In this document: positions 44,724 through 58,363 of the stretch, in pieces
How positions within the stretch are numbered: position 1 is the first letter of the stretch
Layout: every line of letters begins with the position of its first letter
From: Amia ocellicauda
Lineage: Eukaryota; Chordata; Actinopteri; Amiiformes; Amiidae
Assembly: GCF_036373705.1 (NCBI RefSeq)
Contig: NW_027102722.1
Coordinates: 1-64,000, forward strand
Reading direction: 5' to 3'
Length of the DNA: 64,000 nucleotides
Program-made: the position numbers and the translations under genes
The notes under the pieces: generated by a model
What the model saw: the letters and a program-made list of their open reading frames with translations, nothing else
Databases searched by the model: none
Told to the model about the DNA's origin: nothing

Positions 44724-45627
44724 GCACTGTTCCTTATAGTCTGTCAGATCAATAGGTGATTGGTTCTTGAGTTCTTGAGATTGGATTTCGGTTTCAGCCC
44801 CCAGTGTCCTAATGGAGGGGGGCTTGATTTATGACTGATGTCAATCCATGCCATCATTTGGAAATGCTGGTTGGCCCGGGTTCGTAGCTCTATGTCGGGA
44901 TTTCGGCTCTCGTCCACTTCAAAGAGTTTTTATCACCTACAGGCCCCTTTCTCCAGACATCTCATAGCAGGATTCAACCTATTTGGCCTCTTCTCGGTGC
45001 CATCCTCCCCAAAACTGTCACTTTGATGCAAACCAGTTCCAAGCTGATGAGCAAAGGAAATCTGATAACTTTGGGGGTGGAGAGGTCTTCTTTAGATCAG
45101 TGCTTCAGCTCAGAGCCTGTCTCCTGTTCCTCTAAGTCTCATTTGGCTTTGGTTTCCCCCCTCTGTGTTGAATAATCGGGCTCTAAATAGCCCCGGCGTT
45201 TCTTCTGCAGTTCTTCGTACTTTCCACTGCTAGCGATGCCTTTGTGCAGCTTGTTATAGGATATTGTGAACTGAACCTATTTTGCTGTGAATTTATATTT
45301 ACTGCGAATAGTTTATTGTGGCTGGTCTTGGTCTGTCTGCACTAAATAAATGATTTGTATCAAGGGATTATTTAGTTTGTCTGTGTACTTTTTTACCTAA
45401 CCACTAAGGGCCACTCCTTGCACTTCACACATTTGCCCTTTTAATTACTCCCTTACTGACATACTTTAACATGCAATGTGCGTGTGATAATAGTTTTAGC
45501 AGCCTGTTGCCATTCAGGTGAGACAATACCTAGTAAATCCTTTTTTTTTTTTTTCATGTTGGTGCGCCGCGAAGGTTTTTGGTCTCAGCAAAGTGTGCCG
45601 TGGCATTACAACGCTTGGGAACCACTG
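43586..45627. mobile_element. Doubly shortened LTR/hAT remnant (unit 9-10)
   Basis: Starts mid-LTR like other short units; a further internal deletion at about 45117 joins the LTR (CAGCTCAGAGCC) directly to hAT right-arm DNA (TGTCTCCTGTTCC). hAT right terminus at 45627. This makes the shortest unit of the array. Confidence 0.82.
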
Positions 45628-46116
45628 GCTTGGCTTGTTGGGCATCCAGGTATGCACTGAGATTACGATCGGCACGATGATTGTCGTTCTCAGGAGAATT
45701 GTGTTTCTTTGCTGATCATGTTCTCTGTCGCTTTTTACAAAGTTCTTACAAGTGGCACATTGGGGATGAGGCATAGCTGTGGACTTCTGCATGGCATGGG
45801 GCCACAGGTCATTCCAAGTATTTCAAGACGCCTGCAAATGTGTGGACACGTTGTGTTGGCCCAAACCCTCACAGATTGTGCCAAGTCAAGTAGAGATGCA
45901 TGTTGTGCTGTTCTAAAGTGACACGTCGTCAACGGCAAAAACATCTCTCAGAGTTCCTGGCTTGACTTGCCTCTGGAAGACAACACTTGCCCAGGCTGGA
46001 TATTTGCCGAAAGAAGCAAAGAGGACTAGACACCTTGCCTAGACGCAACTGCATATTTCATTGTCACCTGGAAGGCCATCCAGGCTTTTCACCATCATGG
46101 CTCTCGGTCAACAAGG

Positions 46117-46189
46117 CGCCCGAACAGGGACTCGAACCCTGGACCCTCAGATTAAAAGTCTGATGCTCTACCGGCTGAGCTACCCGGGC
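46117..46189 (-). tRNA. tRNA-Lys(TTT), unit 10
   Basis: Best tRNA-Lys in the window: acceptor GCCCGGG/TTCGGGC, D arm, anticodon arm CAGACTTTTAATCTG, T arm CAGGGTTCGAGTCCCTG all pair; A and B boxes match consensus. It differs from typical vertebrate tRNA-Lys(TTT) at only a few positions. Confidence 0.93.
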
Positions 46190-46424
46190 TTCAGTGAAGT
46201 GCTTCACAATGTGTTGGCTTCATGATTGTTCCAGACCGCTTTCTGGCCGGTTTAGAAAACTGGGCTCAGGGTTAAAAGGGTCACATGCATATGAGATGTT
46301 TGGGCAATGCGAGTTCTCCACAGCAAATCCGAATTTCCGGTGTTTTCTCCTTGTCCTCATGCAATTCCAATGGCTTGACATTTGGGAGCTCGTCCAAAAC
46401 CGATGTCAAACCATAATCACGCCT

Positions 46425-46513
46425 TCCTTCGAGCCGGAATTGAACCAGCGACCTAAGGATGCCCGCTGCCTGAAACCTACAGTTCTCCGCTCTACCAACT
46501 GAGCTATCGAAGT
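46425..46513 (-). tRNA. tRNA-Tyr(GTA) with intron, unit 10
   Basis: First base A (no pair 1) and an anticodon-stem change (GGAGAACTGTAG). Intron and exon 2 intact. Confidence 0.82.
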
Positions 46514-46583
46514 GAAGCTTCTCACCATCTTCCCCTGGCAGTCTCAGTGGCCGTGCAAAGCCAAGAAGCACCGTGGCTTGGCT

Positions 46584-48208
46584 CAGTGGTTTTCAACCCG
46601 TGTGCCGTGAGGACTACCCAATTGTGTCGTGAGATTTTTATCCCCTGAAAAATATTATGTCATTTTGTTTGGTCAACTTCATAAATCTTGTATCAAATCA
46701 AACTTATTCAAATGTGTGAAAATATTACATTTATACATCACCTGTAGAAAGCGTTTCATAACTGAAATGTTGTGTTTGCCGGACTGAACGCACACCTACA
46801 CTGAGTTGCAGTGCTATCAGTTGTATCGTAAGGTACACTTATAAATTTCAATTTAAGAAGTGAATTTATAGTATCACCTTATCACGAATCCTGGAATCTT
46901 GTAGAACTCAATTTCTGTAATAATTGGACACAGACACCAATTCCAAAGATATAAATTGTTAAATTTATTCAAAAACAAAGACTAAATGTAGCACTACACT
47001 AATTATACAAAAGGGAAAAGCTAATCAAAATTCAACTCTAGATCAACAAATCAAAGACAAATCACTTCCGTGACCAAATCAAAGACCATGGGATCGCATA
47101 TGATAACACACAAATCGTTAAACAAAAAATGTCATAAACACATTAACTACAATACCGGTTAGTAAGACGAAGGTGAGTCTCTCGTTAGTATTGTTAGTCA
47201 GACATTAAATAACTACGCAGGTTAGTATTTATGTCAGGTAACTTCTCGTTATATATATATCAGTCTCATTTACGTTTAGGTGCCGAGAAAGATCCTATCG
47301 TTACTTGTTACCACAATTTCCCTTAACTGATTATTATTCAATGATCAAGGATAGGCAGGGCCACCAATAATCTAACGTCTATTGACTTGTGTCAATTTCA
47401 TACTAAACAGTTAAACAGGAATGAGAAGATATTTCTCGGGGTTGACAGATTTTATTTCTAAAATTATCAACAAAACAGTTTAATGCAACACACATTTATA
47501 TTTAAGAAAACTAAATGATATTACACATTCTAGAGTTATGAATCACAGAATAACATTTCTAATTGATTTCTCAAATGTCATGAATCATGAACTCCAAACT
47601 GTTAAACTTATCTGAACTTCGTCGCAGAGAGGCCTCTCTGTCTTCGGGCTCAGATCACAGCACACGGCACATGGTCCGTGTGGTTTGGAACAAAGGCAGT
47701 GCGGTTCGGCTTTGTCCAAGAACTTCCACTCAGTCGATGCACCTGGAAGTTGGGGTTTCGCGAAATTAGAGTCTTTTCCAAACAGATTTTCCACTGGTTT
47801 GAAGGCTCCAAGGTTGTGCACAAAATCTTCTTTGTAAGCAGGGTTCCACCGTAGTTACTTGAAGACAAAGTCTTTGAGGAAAGCAGGGCCCTGTTCGTTC
47901 CAAGGGTCAAGTTTCTTAAGACTCAAATAGCTATTTAAATGACTGAACACTTTCATATACATTCGACTTACTCAATTGTCCAGCTGTAAAACTCCACTGA
48001 TCAGGTGGGCACAGGCGGGCATGCGCAGTCTGTAAAGTTCTTTATTTAATAAAGTCCTTTAAAAGAATTCTTCGTACGGCTCAATCTCCTTCTCCCAGTT
48101 TAACTCTTCTGTTGCCGGCAAAGACTTGGTTGGTTTCTGGTTCCGGTTCGGGCAACAGAGCTACAGGTTGAGCTGTGGCAGCGAGTTACTGGTTCAGGTG
48201 AGAGAGAA

Positions 48209-48257
<49 letters not shown>

Positions 48258-49272
48258 GCACTGTTCCTTATAGTCTGTCAGATCAATAGGTGATTGGTTC
48301 TTGAGTTCTTGAGATTGGATTTCGGTTTCAGCCCCCAGTGTCCTAATGGAGGGGGGCTTGATTTATGACTGATGTCAATCCATGCCATCTTTTGGAAATG
48401 CCGGTTGGCCCGGGTTCGTAGCTCTATGTCGGGATTTCGGCTCTCGTCCACTTCAAAGAGTTTTTATCACCTACAGGCCCCTTTCTCCAGACATCTCATA
48501 GCAGGATTCAACCTATTTGGCCTCTTCTCGGTGCCATCCTCCCCAAAACTGTCACTTTGATGCAAACCAGTTCCAAGCTGATGAGCAAAGGAAATCTGAT
48601 AACTTTGGGGGTGGAGAGGTCTTCTTTAGATCAGTGCTTCAGCTCAGAGCCCAAATGCTCTTATCAAAATACACCCAACATAACGCTACACAGTGGAACT
48701 GCAAGGCAATTGATTAAAGGGACATGTGGTGAATTCCTTTTTATCTTTATACTGTTGTTGGATGTCTCCTGTTCCTCTAAGTCTCATTTGGCCTTGGTTT
48801 TCCCCCTCTGTGTTGAATAATCGGGCTCTAAATAGCCCCGGCGTTTCTCCTGCAGTTCTTCGTTCTTTCCACTGCTAGCGCTGCCTTTGTGCAGCTTGTT
48901 ATAGGATATTGTGAACTGAACCTATTTTGCTGTGAATTTATATTTACTGCGAATAGTTTATTGTGGCTGGTCTTGGTCTGTCTGCACTAAATAAATGATT
49001 TGTATCAAGGGATTATTTAGTTTGTCTGTGTACTTTTTTACCTAACCACTAAGGACCACTCCTTGCACTTCACACATTTGCCCTTTTAATTACTCCCTTA
49101 CTGACATACTTTAACATGCAATGTGCGTGTGATAATAGTTTTAGCAGCCTGTTGCCATTCAGGTGAGACAATACCTAGTAAATCCTTTTTTTTTTTTTTC
49201 ATGTTGGTGCGCCGCGAAGGTTTTTGGTCTCAGCAAAGTGTGCCGTGGCATTACAACGCTTGGGAACCACTG
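46584..49272. mobile_element. Non-autonomous hAT with nested solo LTR (units 10-11)
   Basis: Complete, with GCTTGGCT on both sides; 2689 bp. Confidence 0.88.
46822..48690 (-). mobile_element. Solo LTR inside hAT (units 10-11)
   Basis: 1869 bp between CAGT copies. Confidence 0.9.
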
Positions 49273-49779
49273 GCTTGGCTTGTTGGGCATCCAGGTATGC
49301 ACTGAGATTACGATCGGCACGATGATTGTCGTTCTCAGGAGAATTGTGTTTCTTTGCTGATCACGTTCTCTGTCGCTTTTTACACAGTTCTTACAAGTGG
49401 CACATTGGGGATGAAGAGCAGAGCATGCTGACACGCATAGCTGTGGACTTCTGCATGGCATGGGGCCACAGGTCATTCCAAGTATTTCAAGACGCCTGCA
49501 AATGTGTGGACACGTTGTGTTGGCCCAACCCTCACAGATTGTGCCAAGTCAAGTAGAGATGCATGTTGTGCTGTTCTAAAGTGACACGTCGTCAACGGCA
49601 AAAACATCTCTCAGAGTTCCTGGCTTGACTTGCCTCTGGAAGACAACACTTGCCCAGGCTGGATATTTGCCGAAAGAAGCAAATAGGACTAGACACCTTG
49701 CCTAGACGCAACTGCATATTTCATTGTCACCTGGAAGGCCATCCAGGCTTTTCACCATCATGGCCCTCGGTCAACAAGG

Positions 49780-49833
49780 CGCCCGAACAGGGACTCGAAC
49801 CCTGGACCCTCAGATTAAAAGTCTGATGCTCTA
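49780..49833 (-). pseudogene. Truncated tRNA-Lys, unit 11
   Basis: Same fusion junction as unit 3. Confidence 0.9.
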
Positions 49834-50924
49834 ACACACAAATCGTTAAACAAAAAAGGTTATAAACACATTAACTACAATACCGGTTAGTAAGACGAAG
49901 GTGAGTCTCTCGTTAGTATTGTTAGTCAGACATTAAATAACTACGCAGGTTAGTATTTATGTCAGGTAACTTCTCGTTATATATATATCAGTCTCATTTA
50001 CGTTTAGGTGCCGAGAAAGATCCTATCATTACTTGTTACCACAATTTCCCTTAACTGATTATTATTCAATGATCAAGGATAGGCAGGGCCACCAATAATC
50101 TAACGTCTATTGACTTGTGTCAATTTCAGACTAAACAGTTAAACAGGAATGAGAAGATATTTCTCGGGGTTGACAGATTTTATTTCTAAAATTATCAACA
50201 AAACAGTTTAATGCAACACACATTTATATTTAAGAAAACTAAATGATATTACACATTCTAGAGTTATGAATCACAGAATAACATTTCTAATTGATTTCTC
50301 AAATGTCATGAATCATGAACTCCAAACTGTTAAACTTATCTGAACTTCGTCGCAGAGAGGCCTCTCTGTCTTCGGGCTCAGATCACAGCACACGGCACAT
50401 GGTCCGTGTGGTTTGGAACAAAGGCAGTGCGGTTCGGCTTTGTCCAAGAACTTCCACTCAGTCGATGCACCTGGAAGTTGGGGTTTCGCGAAATTAGAGT
50501 CTTTTCCAAACAGATTTTCCACTGGTTTGAAGGCTCCAAGGTTGTGCACAAAATCTTCTTTGTAAGCAGGGTTCCACCGTAGTTACTTGAAGACAAAGTC
50601 TTTGAGGAAAGCAGGGCCCTGTTCGTTCCAAGGGTCAAGTTTCTTAAGACTCAAATAGCTATTTAAATGACTGAACACTTTCATATACATTCGACTTACT
50701 CAATTGTCCAGCTGTAAAACTCCACTGATCAGGTGGGCACAGGCGGGCATGCGCAGTCTGTAAAGTTCTTTATTTAATAAAGTCCTTTAAAAGAATTCTT
50801 CGTACGGCTCAATCTCCTTCTCCCAGTTTAACTCTTCTGTTGCCGGCAAAGACTTGGTTGGTTTCTGGTTCCGGTTCGGGCAACAGAGCTACAGGTTGAG
50901 CTGTGGCAGCGAGTTACTGGTTCA

Positions 50925-50963
<39 letters not shown>

Positions 50964-52288
50964 GCACTGTTCCTTATAGTCTGTCAGATCAATAGGTGAT
51001 TGGTTCTTGAGTTCTTGAGATTGGATTTCGGTTTCAGCCCCCAGTGTCCTAATGGAGGGGGGCTTGATTTATGACTGATGTCAATCCATGCCATCTTTTG
51101 GAAATGCCGGTTGGCCCGGGTTCGTAGCTCTATGTCGGGATTTCGGCTCTCGTCCACTTCAAAGAGTTTTTATCACCTACAGGCCCCTTTCTCCAGACAT
51201 CTCATAGCAGGATTCAACCTATTTGGCCTCTTCTCGGTGCCATCCACCCCAAAACTGTCACTTTGATGCAAACCGGTTCCAAGCTGATGAGCAAAGGAAA
51301 TCTGATAACTTTGGGGGTGGAGAGGTCTTCTTTAGATCAGTGCTTCAGCTCAGAGCCCAAATGCTCTTATCAAAATACACCCAACATAACGCTACACAGT
51401 GGAACTGCAAGGCAATTGATTAAAGGGACATGTGGTGAATTCCTTTTTATCTTTATACTGTTGTTGGATGTCTCCTGTTCCTCTAAGTCTCATTTGGCCC
51501 TGGTTTTCCCCCTCTGTGTTGAATAATCGGGCTCTAAATAGCCCCGGCGTTTCTCCTGCAGTTCTTCGTTCTTTCCACTGCTAGCGCTGCCTTTGTGAAG
51601 GCAGATGGTGCTTGTGAGAAGTCAACAGCATGTCCACCGAAAAGGGTGTCTGACTCCTGGTTTTGGATCCGGAAGGGTTGATAACAGACCGAAACGGTTA
51701 CAATATGATACTGCTTAGATTAACTGTGGATATGTATTGTGATCGTGCTCGGCTCAGGTGTGCGTTCAGTCCGCACACAAAACATTTCGGTCGCGAAACG
51801 TTTAATCAAATCGAATAAAATGGCGGGGATAGCATGTTTGATCCGTGTGCTATTGTTTTTCAACAATTGTAATGCCCTTTGTAACGTTTAACCACTTCGT
51901 TACATACAGCTTGTTATAGGATATTTTGAACTGAACCTATTTTGCTGTGAATTTATATTTACTGCGAATAGTTTATTGTGGCTGGTCTTGGTCTGTCTGC
52001 ACTAAATAAATGATTTGTATCAAGGGATTATTTAGTTTGTCTGTGTACTTTTTTACCTAACCACTAAAGGCCACTCCTTGCACTTCACACATTTGCCCTT
52101 TTAATTACTCCCTTACTGACATACATTAACATGCAATGTGCGTGTGATAATAGTTTTAGCAGCCTGTTGCCATTCAGCTGAGACAATAACTAGTAAATCC
52201 TTTTATTTATTTTTTCATGTTGGTGCGCCGCGAAGGTTTTTGGTCTCAGCAAAGTGTGCCGTGGCATTACAACGCTTGGGAACCACTG
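49834..52288. mobile_element. Left-truncated LTR plus long-form hAT right arm (unit 11-12)
   Basis: LTR part to 51396; the right arm is the long form (about 51594-51905). From about 51590 on it is the closest match to unit 1 (shared TTTTATTTATTTTTTCATG), so the array's left-edge unit and this one share a recent origin. Confidence 0.85.
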
Positions 52289-52767
52289 GCTTGGCTTGTT
52301 GGGCATCCAGGTATGCACTGAGATTACGATCGGCACGATGATTGTCGTTCTCAGGAGAATTGTGTTTCTTTGCTGATCACGTTCTCTGTCGCTTTTTACA
52401 CAGTTCTTACAAGTGGCACATTGGGGATGAGGAGCAGAGCATGCTGACACGCATAGCTGTGGACTTCTGCATGGCATGGGGCCACAGGTCATTCCAAGTA
52501 TTTCAAGACGCCTGCAAATGTGTGGACACGTTGTGTTGGCCCAACCCTCACAGATTGTGCCAAGTCAAGTAGAGATGCATGTTGTGCTGTTCTAAAGTGA
52601 CACGTCGTCAACGGCAAAAACATCTCTCAGAGTTCCTGGCTTGACTTGCCTCTGGAAGACAACAGGCTGGATATTTGCCGAAAGAAGCAAAGAGGACTAG
52701 ACACCTCGCCTAGACGCAACTGCAGATTTCATTGTCATTTTACCATCATGGCCCTCGGTCAACAAGG

Positions 52768-52840
52768 CACCCAAACAGGGACTTGAACCCTGGACCCTCG
52801 GATTAAAAGTCTGATGCTCTACCGGCTGAACTACCCGGGC
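52768..52840 (-). tRNA. tRNA-Lys(TTT), unit 12, diverged
   Basis: Changes in the D stem (TAGTTCAGCCGG), anticodon stem (AATCCGAGG) and acceptor (TTTGGGTG). Anticodon and B box (GGTTCAAGTCC) remain. Probably on the way to a pseudogene. Confidence 0.75.
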
Positions 52841-53075
52841 TTCAGTGAGGTGCTTCACAATGTGTTGGCTTCATGATATTTCCAGACCGCTTTCTGGACG
52901 GTTTAGAAAACTGGGCTCAGGGTGAAAAGGGTCACATGCATATGAGATGTGTGGGCAATGCGAGTTCTCCACAACAAATCCGAATTTCCGGGGTTTTTTC
53001 CTTGTCCTCATGCAATTCCAATGGCTTGACATTTGGGAGCTCGTCCAAAACCGATGTCAAACCATAATCACGCCT

Positions 53076-53164
53076 TTCTTCGAGCCGGAATTGAACCAGC
53101 GACCTAAGGAAGCCCGCTGCCTGAAACCTACAGTCCTCCACTCTACCAACTGAGCTATCAAAGG
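53076..53164 (-). tRNA. tRNA-Tyr(GTA) with intron, unit 12, diverged
   Basis: GTA anticodon kept; acceptor 5' strand CCTTTGA and 3' strand CGAAGAA mispair; the first base of exon 2 has changed (AGGAAG on the plus strand), at or next to the splice site. Confidence 0.72.
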
Positions 53165-53234
53165 GAAGCTTCTCACCGTCTTCCTCTGGAAGTCTCTGTG
53201 GCCGTGCAAAGCCAAGAAGCACCGTGGCTTGGCT

Positions 53235-54850
53235 CAGTGGTTTTCAACCCGTGTACCGTGAGTACTACCCAATTGTGTCGTGAGATTTTTATCCCCTGAA
53301 AAATATTATGTCATTTTGTTTGGTCAACTTCATAAATCTTGTATCAAATCAAACTTATTCAAATGTGTGAAAATATTACATTTATACATCACCTGTAGAA
53401 AGCGTTTCATAACTGAAATGTTGTGTTTGCCGGACTGAACGCACACCTACACTGAGTTGCAGTGCTATCAGTTGTATTGTAAGGTACACTTATAAATTTC
53501 AATTTAAGAAGTGAATTTATAGTATCACCTTATCACGAATCCTGGAATCTTGTAGAACTCAATTTCTGTAATAATTGGACACAGACACCAATTCCAAAGA
53601 TATAAATTGTTAAATTTATTCAAAACCAAAGACTAAATGTAGCACTACACTAATTATACAAAAGGGAAAAGCTAATTAAAATTCAACTCTAGATCAACAA
53701 ATCAAAGACAAATCACTTCCGTGACCAAATCAAAGACCATGGGATCGCATATGATAACACACAAATCGTTAAACAAAAAAGGTTATAAACACATTAACTA
53801 CAATACCGGTTAGTAAGACGAAGGTGAGTCTCTCGTTAGTATTGTTAGTCAGACATTAAATAACTACGCAGGTTAGTATTTATGTCAGGTAACTTCTCGT
53901 GATATATATATCAGTCTCATTTACGTTTAGGTGCCGAGAAAGATCCTATCATTACTTGTTACCACAATTTCCCTTAACTGATTATTATTCAATGATCAAG
54001 GATAGGCAGGGCCACCAATAATCTAACGTCTATTGACTTGTGTCAATTTCAGACTAAACAGTTAAACAGGAATGAGAAGATATTTCTCGGGGTTGACAGA
54101 TTTTATTTCTAAAATTATCAACAAAACAGTTTAATGCATCACACATTTATATTTAAGAAAACTAAATGATATTACACATTCAAGAGTTATGAATCACAGA
54201 ATAACATTTCTAATTGATTTCTCAAATGTCATGAATCATGAACTCCAAACTGTTAAACTTATCTGAACTTCGTCGCAGAGAGGCCTCTCTGTCTTCGGGC
54301 TCAGATCACAGCACACGGCACATGGTCCGTGTGGTTTGGAACAAAGGCAGTGCGGTTCGGCTTTGTCCAAGAACTTCCACTCAGTCGATGCACCTGGAAG
54401 TTGGGGTTTCGCGAAATTAGAGTCTTTTCCAAACAGATTTTCCACTGGTTTGAAGGCTCCAAGGTTGTGCACAAAATCTTCTTTGTAAGCAGGGTTCCAC
54501 CGTAGTTACTTGAAGACAAAGTCTTTGAGGAAAGCAGGGCCCTGTTCGTTCCAAGGGTCAAGTTTCTTAAGACTCAAATAGCTATTTAAATGACTGAACA
54601 CTTTCATATACATTCGACTTACTCAATTGTCCAGCTGTAAAACTCCACTGATCAGGTGGGCACAGGCGGGCATGCGCAGTCTGTAAAGTTCTTTATTTAA
54701 TAAAGTCCTTTAAAAGAATTCTTCGTACGGCTCAATCTCCTTCTCCCAGTTTAACTCTTCTGTTGCTGGCAAAGACTTGGTTGGTTTCTGGTTCCGGTTC
54801 GGGCAACAGAGCTACAGGTTGAGCTGTGGCAGCGAGTTACTGGTTCAGGT

Positions 54851-54896
<46 letters not shown>

Positions 54897-55998
54897 GCAC
54901 TGTTCCTTATAGTCTGTCAGATCAATAGGTGATTGGTTCTTGAGTTCTTGAGATTGGATTTCGGTTTCAGCCCCCAGTGTCCTAATGGAGGGGGGCTTGA
55001 TTTATGACTGATGTCAATCCATGCCATCTTTTGGAAATGCCGGTTGGCCCGGGTTCGTAGCTCTATGTCGGGATTTCGGCTCTCGTCCACTTCAAAGAGT
55101 TTTTATCACCTACAGGCCCCTTTCTCCAGACATCTCATAGCAGGTTTCAACCTATTTGGCCTCTTCTCGGTGCCATCCTCCCCAAAACTGTCACTTTGTC
55201 TCATTTGGCTTTGGTTTCCCCCCTCTGTGTTGAATAATCGGGCTCTAAATAGCCCCGGCGTTTCTCCTGCAGTTCTTCGTTCTTTCCACTGCTAGTGCTG
55301 CCTTTGTGAAGGCAGATGGTGCTTGTGAGAAGTCAACAGCGTGTCCACCGAAAAGGGTGTCTGACTCCTGGTTTTGGATCCGGAAGGGTTGATAACAGAC
55401 CGAAACGGTTACAATATGATACTGCTTAGATTAACTGTGGATATGTATTGTGATCGTGCTCGGCTCAGGTGTGCATTCAGTCTGCACACAAAACATTTCG
55501 GTCGCGAAACGTCTAATCAAATCGAATAAAACGGCGGGGATAGCATGTTTGATCCGTGTGCTATTGTTTTTCAACAATTGTAATGCCCTTTGTAACGTTT
55601 AACCACTTCGTTAAATACAGCTTGTTATAGGATATTGTGAACTGAACCTATTTTGCTGTGAATTTATATTTACTGCGAATAGTTTATTGTGGCTGGTCTT
55701 GGTCTGTCTGCACTAAATAAATGATTTGTATCAAGGGATTATTTAGTTTGTCTGTGTACTATTTTACCTAACCACTAAGGGCCACTCCTTGCACTTCACA
55801 CATTTGCCCTTTTAATTACTCCCTTACTGACATACTTTAACATGCAATGTGCATGTGATAATAGTTTTAGCAGCCTGTTGCCATTCAGGTGAGACAATAC
55901 CTAGTAAATCCTTTTTTTTTTTTTTCATGTTGGTGCGCCGCGAAGGTTTTTGGTCTCAGCAAAGTGTGCCGTGGCATTACAACGCTTGGGAACCACTG
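53235..55998. mobile_element. Long-form hAT with 3'-shortened LTR (units 12-13)
   Basis: Both hAT termini and GCTTGGCT copies present, right arm in long form (about 55312-55619). Internally a deletion at about 55198 removes the LTR's far end and the adjacent hAT piece (CACTTTG joined to TCTCATTTGG). Confidence 0.85.
53473..55198 (-). mobile_element. Solo LTR, incomplete (units 12-13)
   Basis: Starts TGTATTGTAAGG after CAGT; the other end and its CAGT are lost. Confidence 0.85.
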
Positions 55999-56546
55999 GC
56001 TTGGCTTGTTGGGCATCCAGGTATGCACTGAGATTACGATCGGCACGATGATTGTCGTTCTCAGGAGAATTGTGTTTCTTTGCTGATCACGTTCTCTGTC
56101 GCTTTTTACACAGTTCTTACAAGTGGCACATTGGGGATGAGGAGCAGAGCATGCTGACACGCATAGCTGTGGACTTCTGCATGGCATGGGGCCACAGGTC
56201 ATTCCAAGTATTTCAAGACGCCTGCAAATGTGTGGACACGTTGTGTTGGCCCAACCCTCACAGATTGTGCCAAGTCAAGTAGAGATGCATGTTGTGCTGT
56301 TCTAAAGTGACACGTCGTCAACGGCAAAAACATCTCTAAGAGTTCCTGGCTTGACTTGCCTCTGGAAGACAACACTTGCCCAGGCTGGATATTGAAAAGG
56401 GTCACATGCATATGAGATGTTTGGCCAATGCGAGTTTTCCACAGCAAATCCGAATTTCCGGTGTTTTCTCCTTGTCCTCATGCAATTCCAATGGCTTGAC
56501 ATTTGGGAGCTCGTCAAAAAACCGATGTCAAACCATAATCACGCCT

Positions 56547-56635
56547 TCCTTCGAGCAGGAATTGAACCAGCGACCTAAGGATGCCCGCTGCCTGAAACCT
56601 ACAGTCCTCCACTCTACCAACTGAGCTATCAAAGG
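56547..56635 (-). tRNA. tRNA-Tyr(GTA) with intron, unit 13
   Basis: GTA anticodon and intron present; T stem CCTGC has a mismatch and 5' end CCTTTGA a wobble. This unit has no tRNA-Lys: a deletion joins GGCTGGATATT to GAAAAGGGTCAC at about 56393. Confidence 0.8.
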
Positions 56636-56705
56636 GAAGCTTCTCACTGTCTTCCCCTGGCAGTCTCAGTGGCCGTGCAACGCCAAGAAGCACCGTGGCT
56701 TGGCT

Positions 56706-58321
56706 CAGTGGTTTTCAACCCGTGTGCCGTGAGGACTACCCAATTGTGTCGTGAGATTTTTATCCCCTGAAAAATATTATGTCATTTTGTTTGGTCAACT
56801 TCATAAATCTTGTATCAAATCAAACTTATTCAAATGTGTGAAAATATTACATTTATACATCACCTGTAGAAAGCGTTTCATAACTGAAATTTTGTGTTTG
56901 CCGGACTGAACGCACACCTACACTGAGTTGCAGTGCTATCAGTTGTATCGTAAGGTACACTTATAAATTTCAATTTAAGAAGTGAATTTATAGTATCACC
57001 TTATCACGAATCCTGGAATCTTGTAGAACTCAATTTCTGTAATAATTGGACACAGACACCAATTCCAACGATATAAATTGTTAAATTTATTCAAAACCAA
57101 AGACTAAATGTAGCACTACACTAATTATACAAAAGGGAAAAGCTAATTAAAATTCAACTCTAGATCAACAAATCAAAGACAAATCACTTCCGTGACCAAA
57201 TCAAAGACCATGGGATCGCATATGATAACACACAAATCGTTAAACAAAAAAGGTTATAAACACATTAACTACAATACCGGTTAGTAAGACGAAGGTGAGT
57301 CTCTCGTTAGTATTGTTAGTCAGACATTAAATAACTACGCAGGTTAGTATTTATGTCAGGTAACTTCTCGTTATATATATATCAGTCTCATTTACGTTTA
57401 GGTGCCGAGAAAGATCCTATCATTACTTGTTACCACAATTTCCCTTAACTGATTATTATTCAATGATCAAGGATAGGCAGGGCCACCAATAATCTAACGT
57501 CTATTGACTTGTGTCAATTTCAGACTAAACAGTTAAACAGGAATGAGAAGATATTTCTCGGGGTTGACAGATTTTATTTCTAAAATTATCAACAAAACAG
57601 TTTAATGCAACACACATTTATATTTAAGAAAACTAAATGATATTACACATTCTAGAGTTATGAATCACAGAATAACATTTCTAATTGATTTCTCAAATGT
57701 CATGAATCATGAACTCCAAACTGTTAAACTTATCTGAACTTCGTCGCAGAGAGGCCTCTCTGTCTTCGGGCTCAGATCACAGCACACGGCACATGGTCCG
57801 TGTGGTTTGGAACAAAGGCAGTGCGGTTCGGCTTTGTCCGAGAACTTCCACTCAGTCGATGCACCTGGAAGTTGGGGTTTCGCGAAATTAGAGTCTTTTC
57901 CAAACAGATTTTCCACTGGTTTGAAGGCTCCAAGGTTGTGCACAAAATCTTCTTTGTAAGCAGGGTTCCACCGTAGTTACTTGAAGACAAAGTCTTTGAG
58001 GAAAGCAGGGCCCTGTTCGTTCCAAGGGTCAAGTTTCTTAAGACTCAAATAGCTATTTAAATGACTGAACACTTTCATATACATTCGACTTACTCAATTG
58101 TCCAGCTGTAAAACTCCACTGATCAGGTGGGCACAGGCGGGCATGCGCAGTCTGTAAAGTTCTTTATTTAATAAAGTCCTTTAAAAGAATTCTTCGTACG
58201 GCTCAATCTCCTTCTCCCAGTTTAACTCTTCTGTTGCCGGCAAAGACTTGGTTGGTTTCTGGTTCCGGTTTGGGCAACAGAGCTACAGGTTGAGCTGTGG
58301 CAGCAAGTTACTGGTTCAGGT

Positions 58322-58363
<42 letters not shown>

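Noticed and set aside
46117-46189. Plus-strand GGCGCCCGAACAGGGACT looks like a lentiviral-type tRNA-Lys primer-binding site, repeated across the array
   Set aside because: It is simply the complement of the tRNA-Lys 3' end; no LTR end lies just upstream of it.
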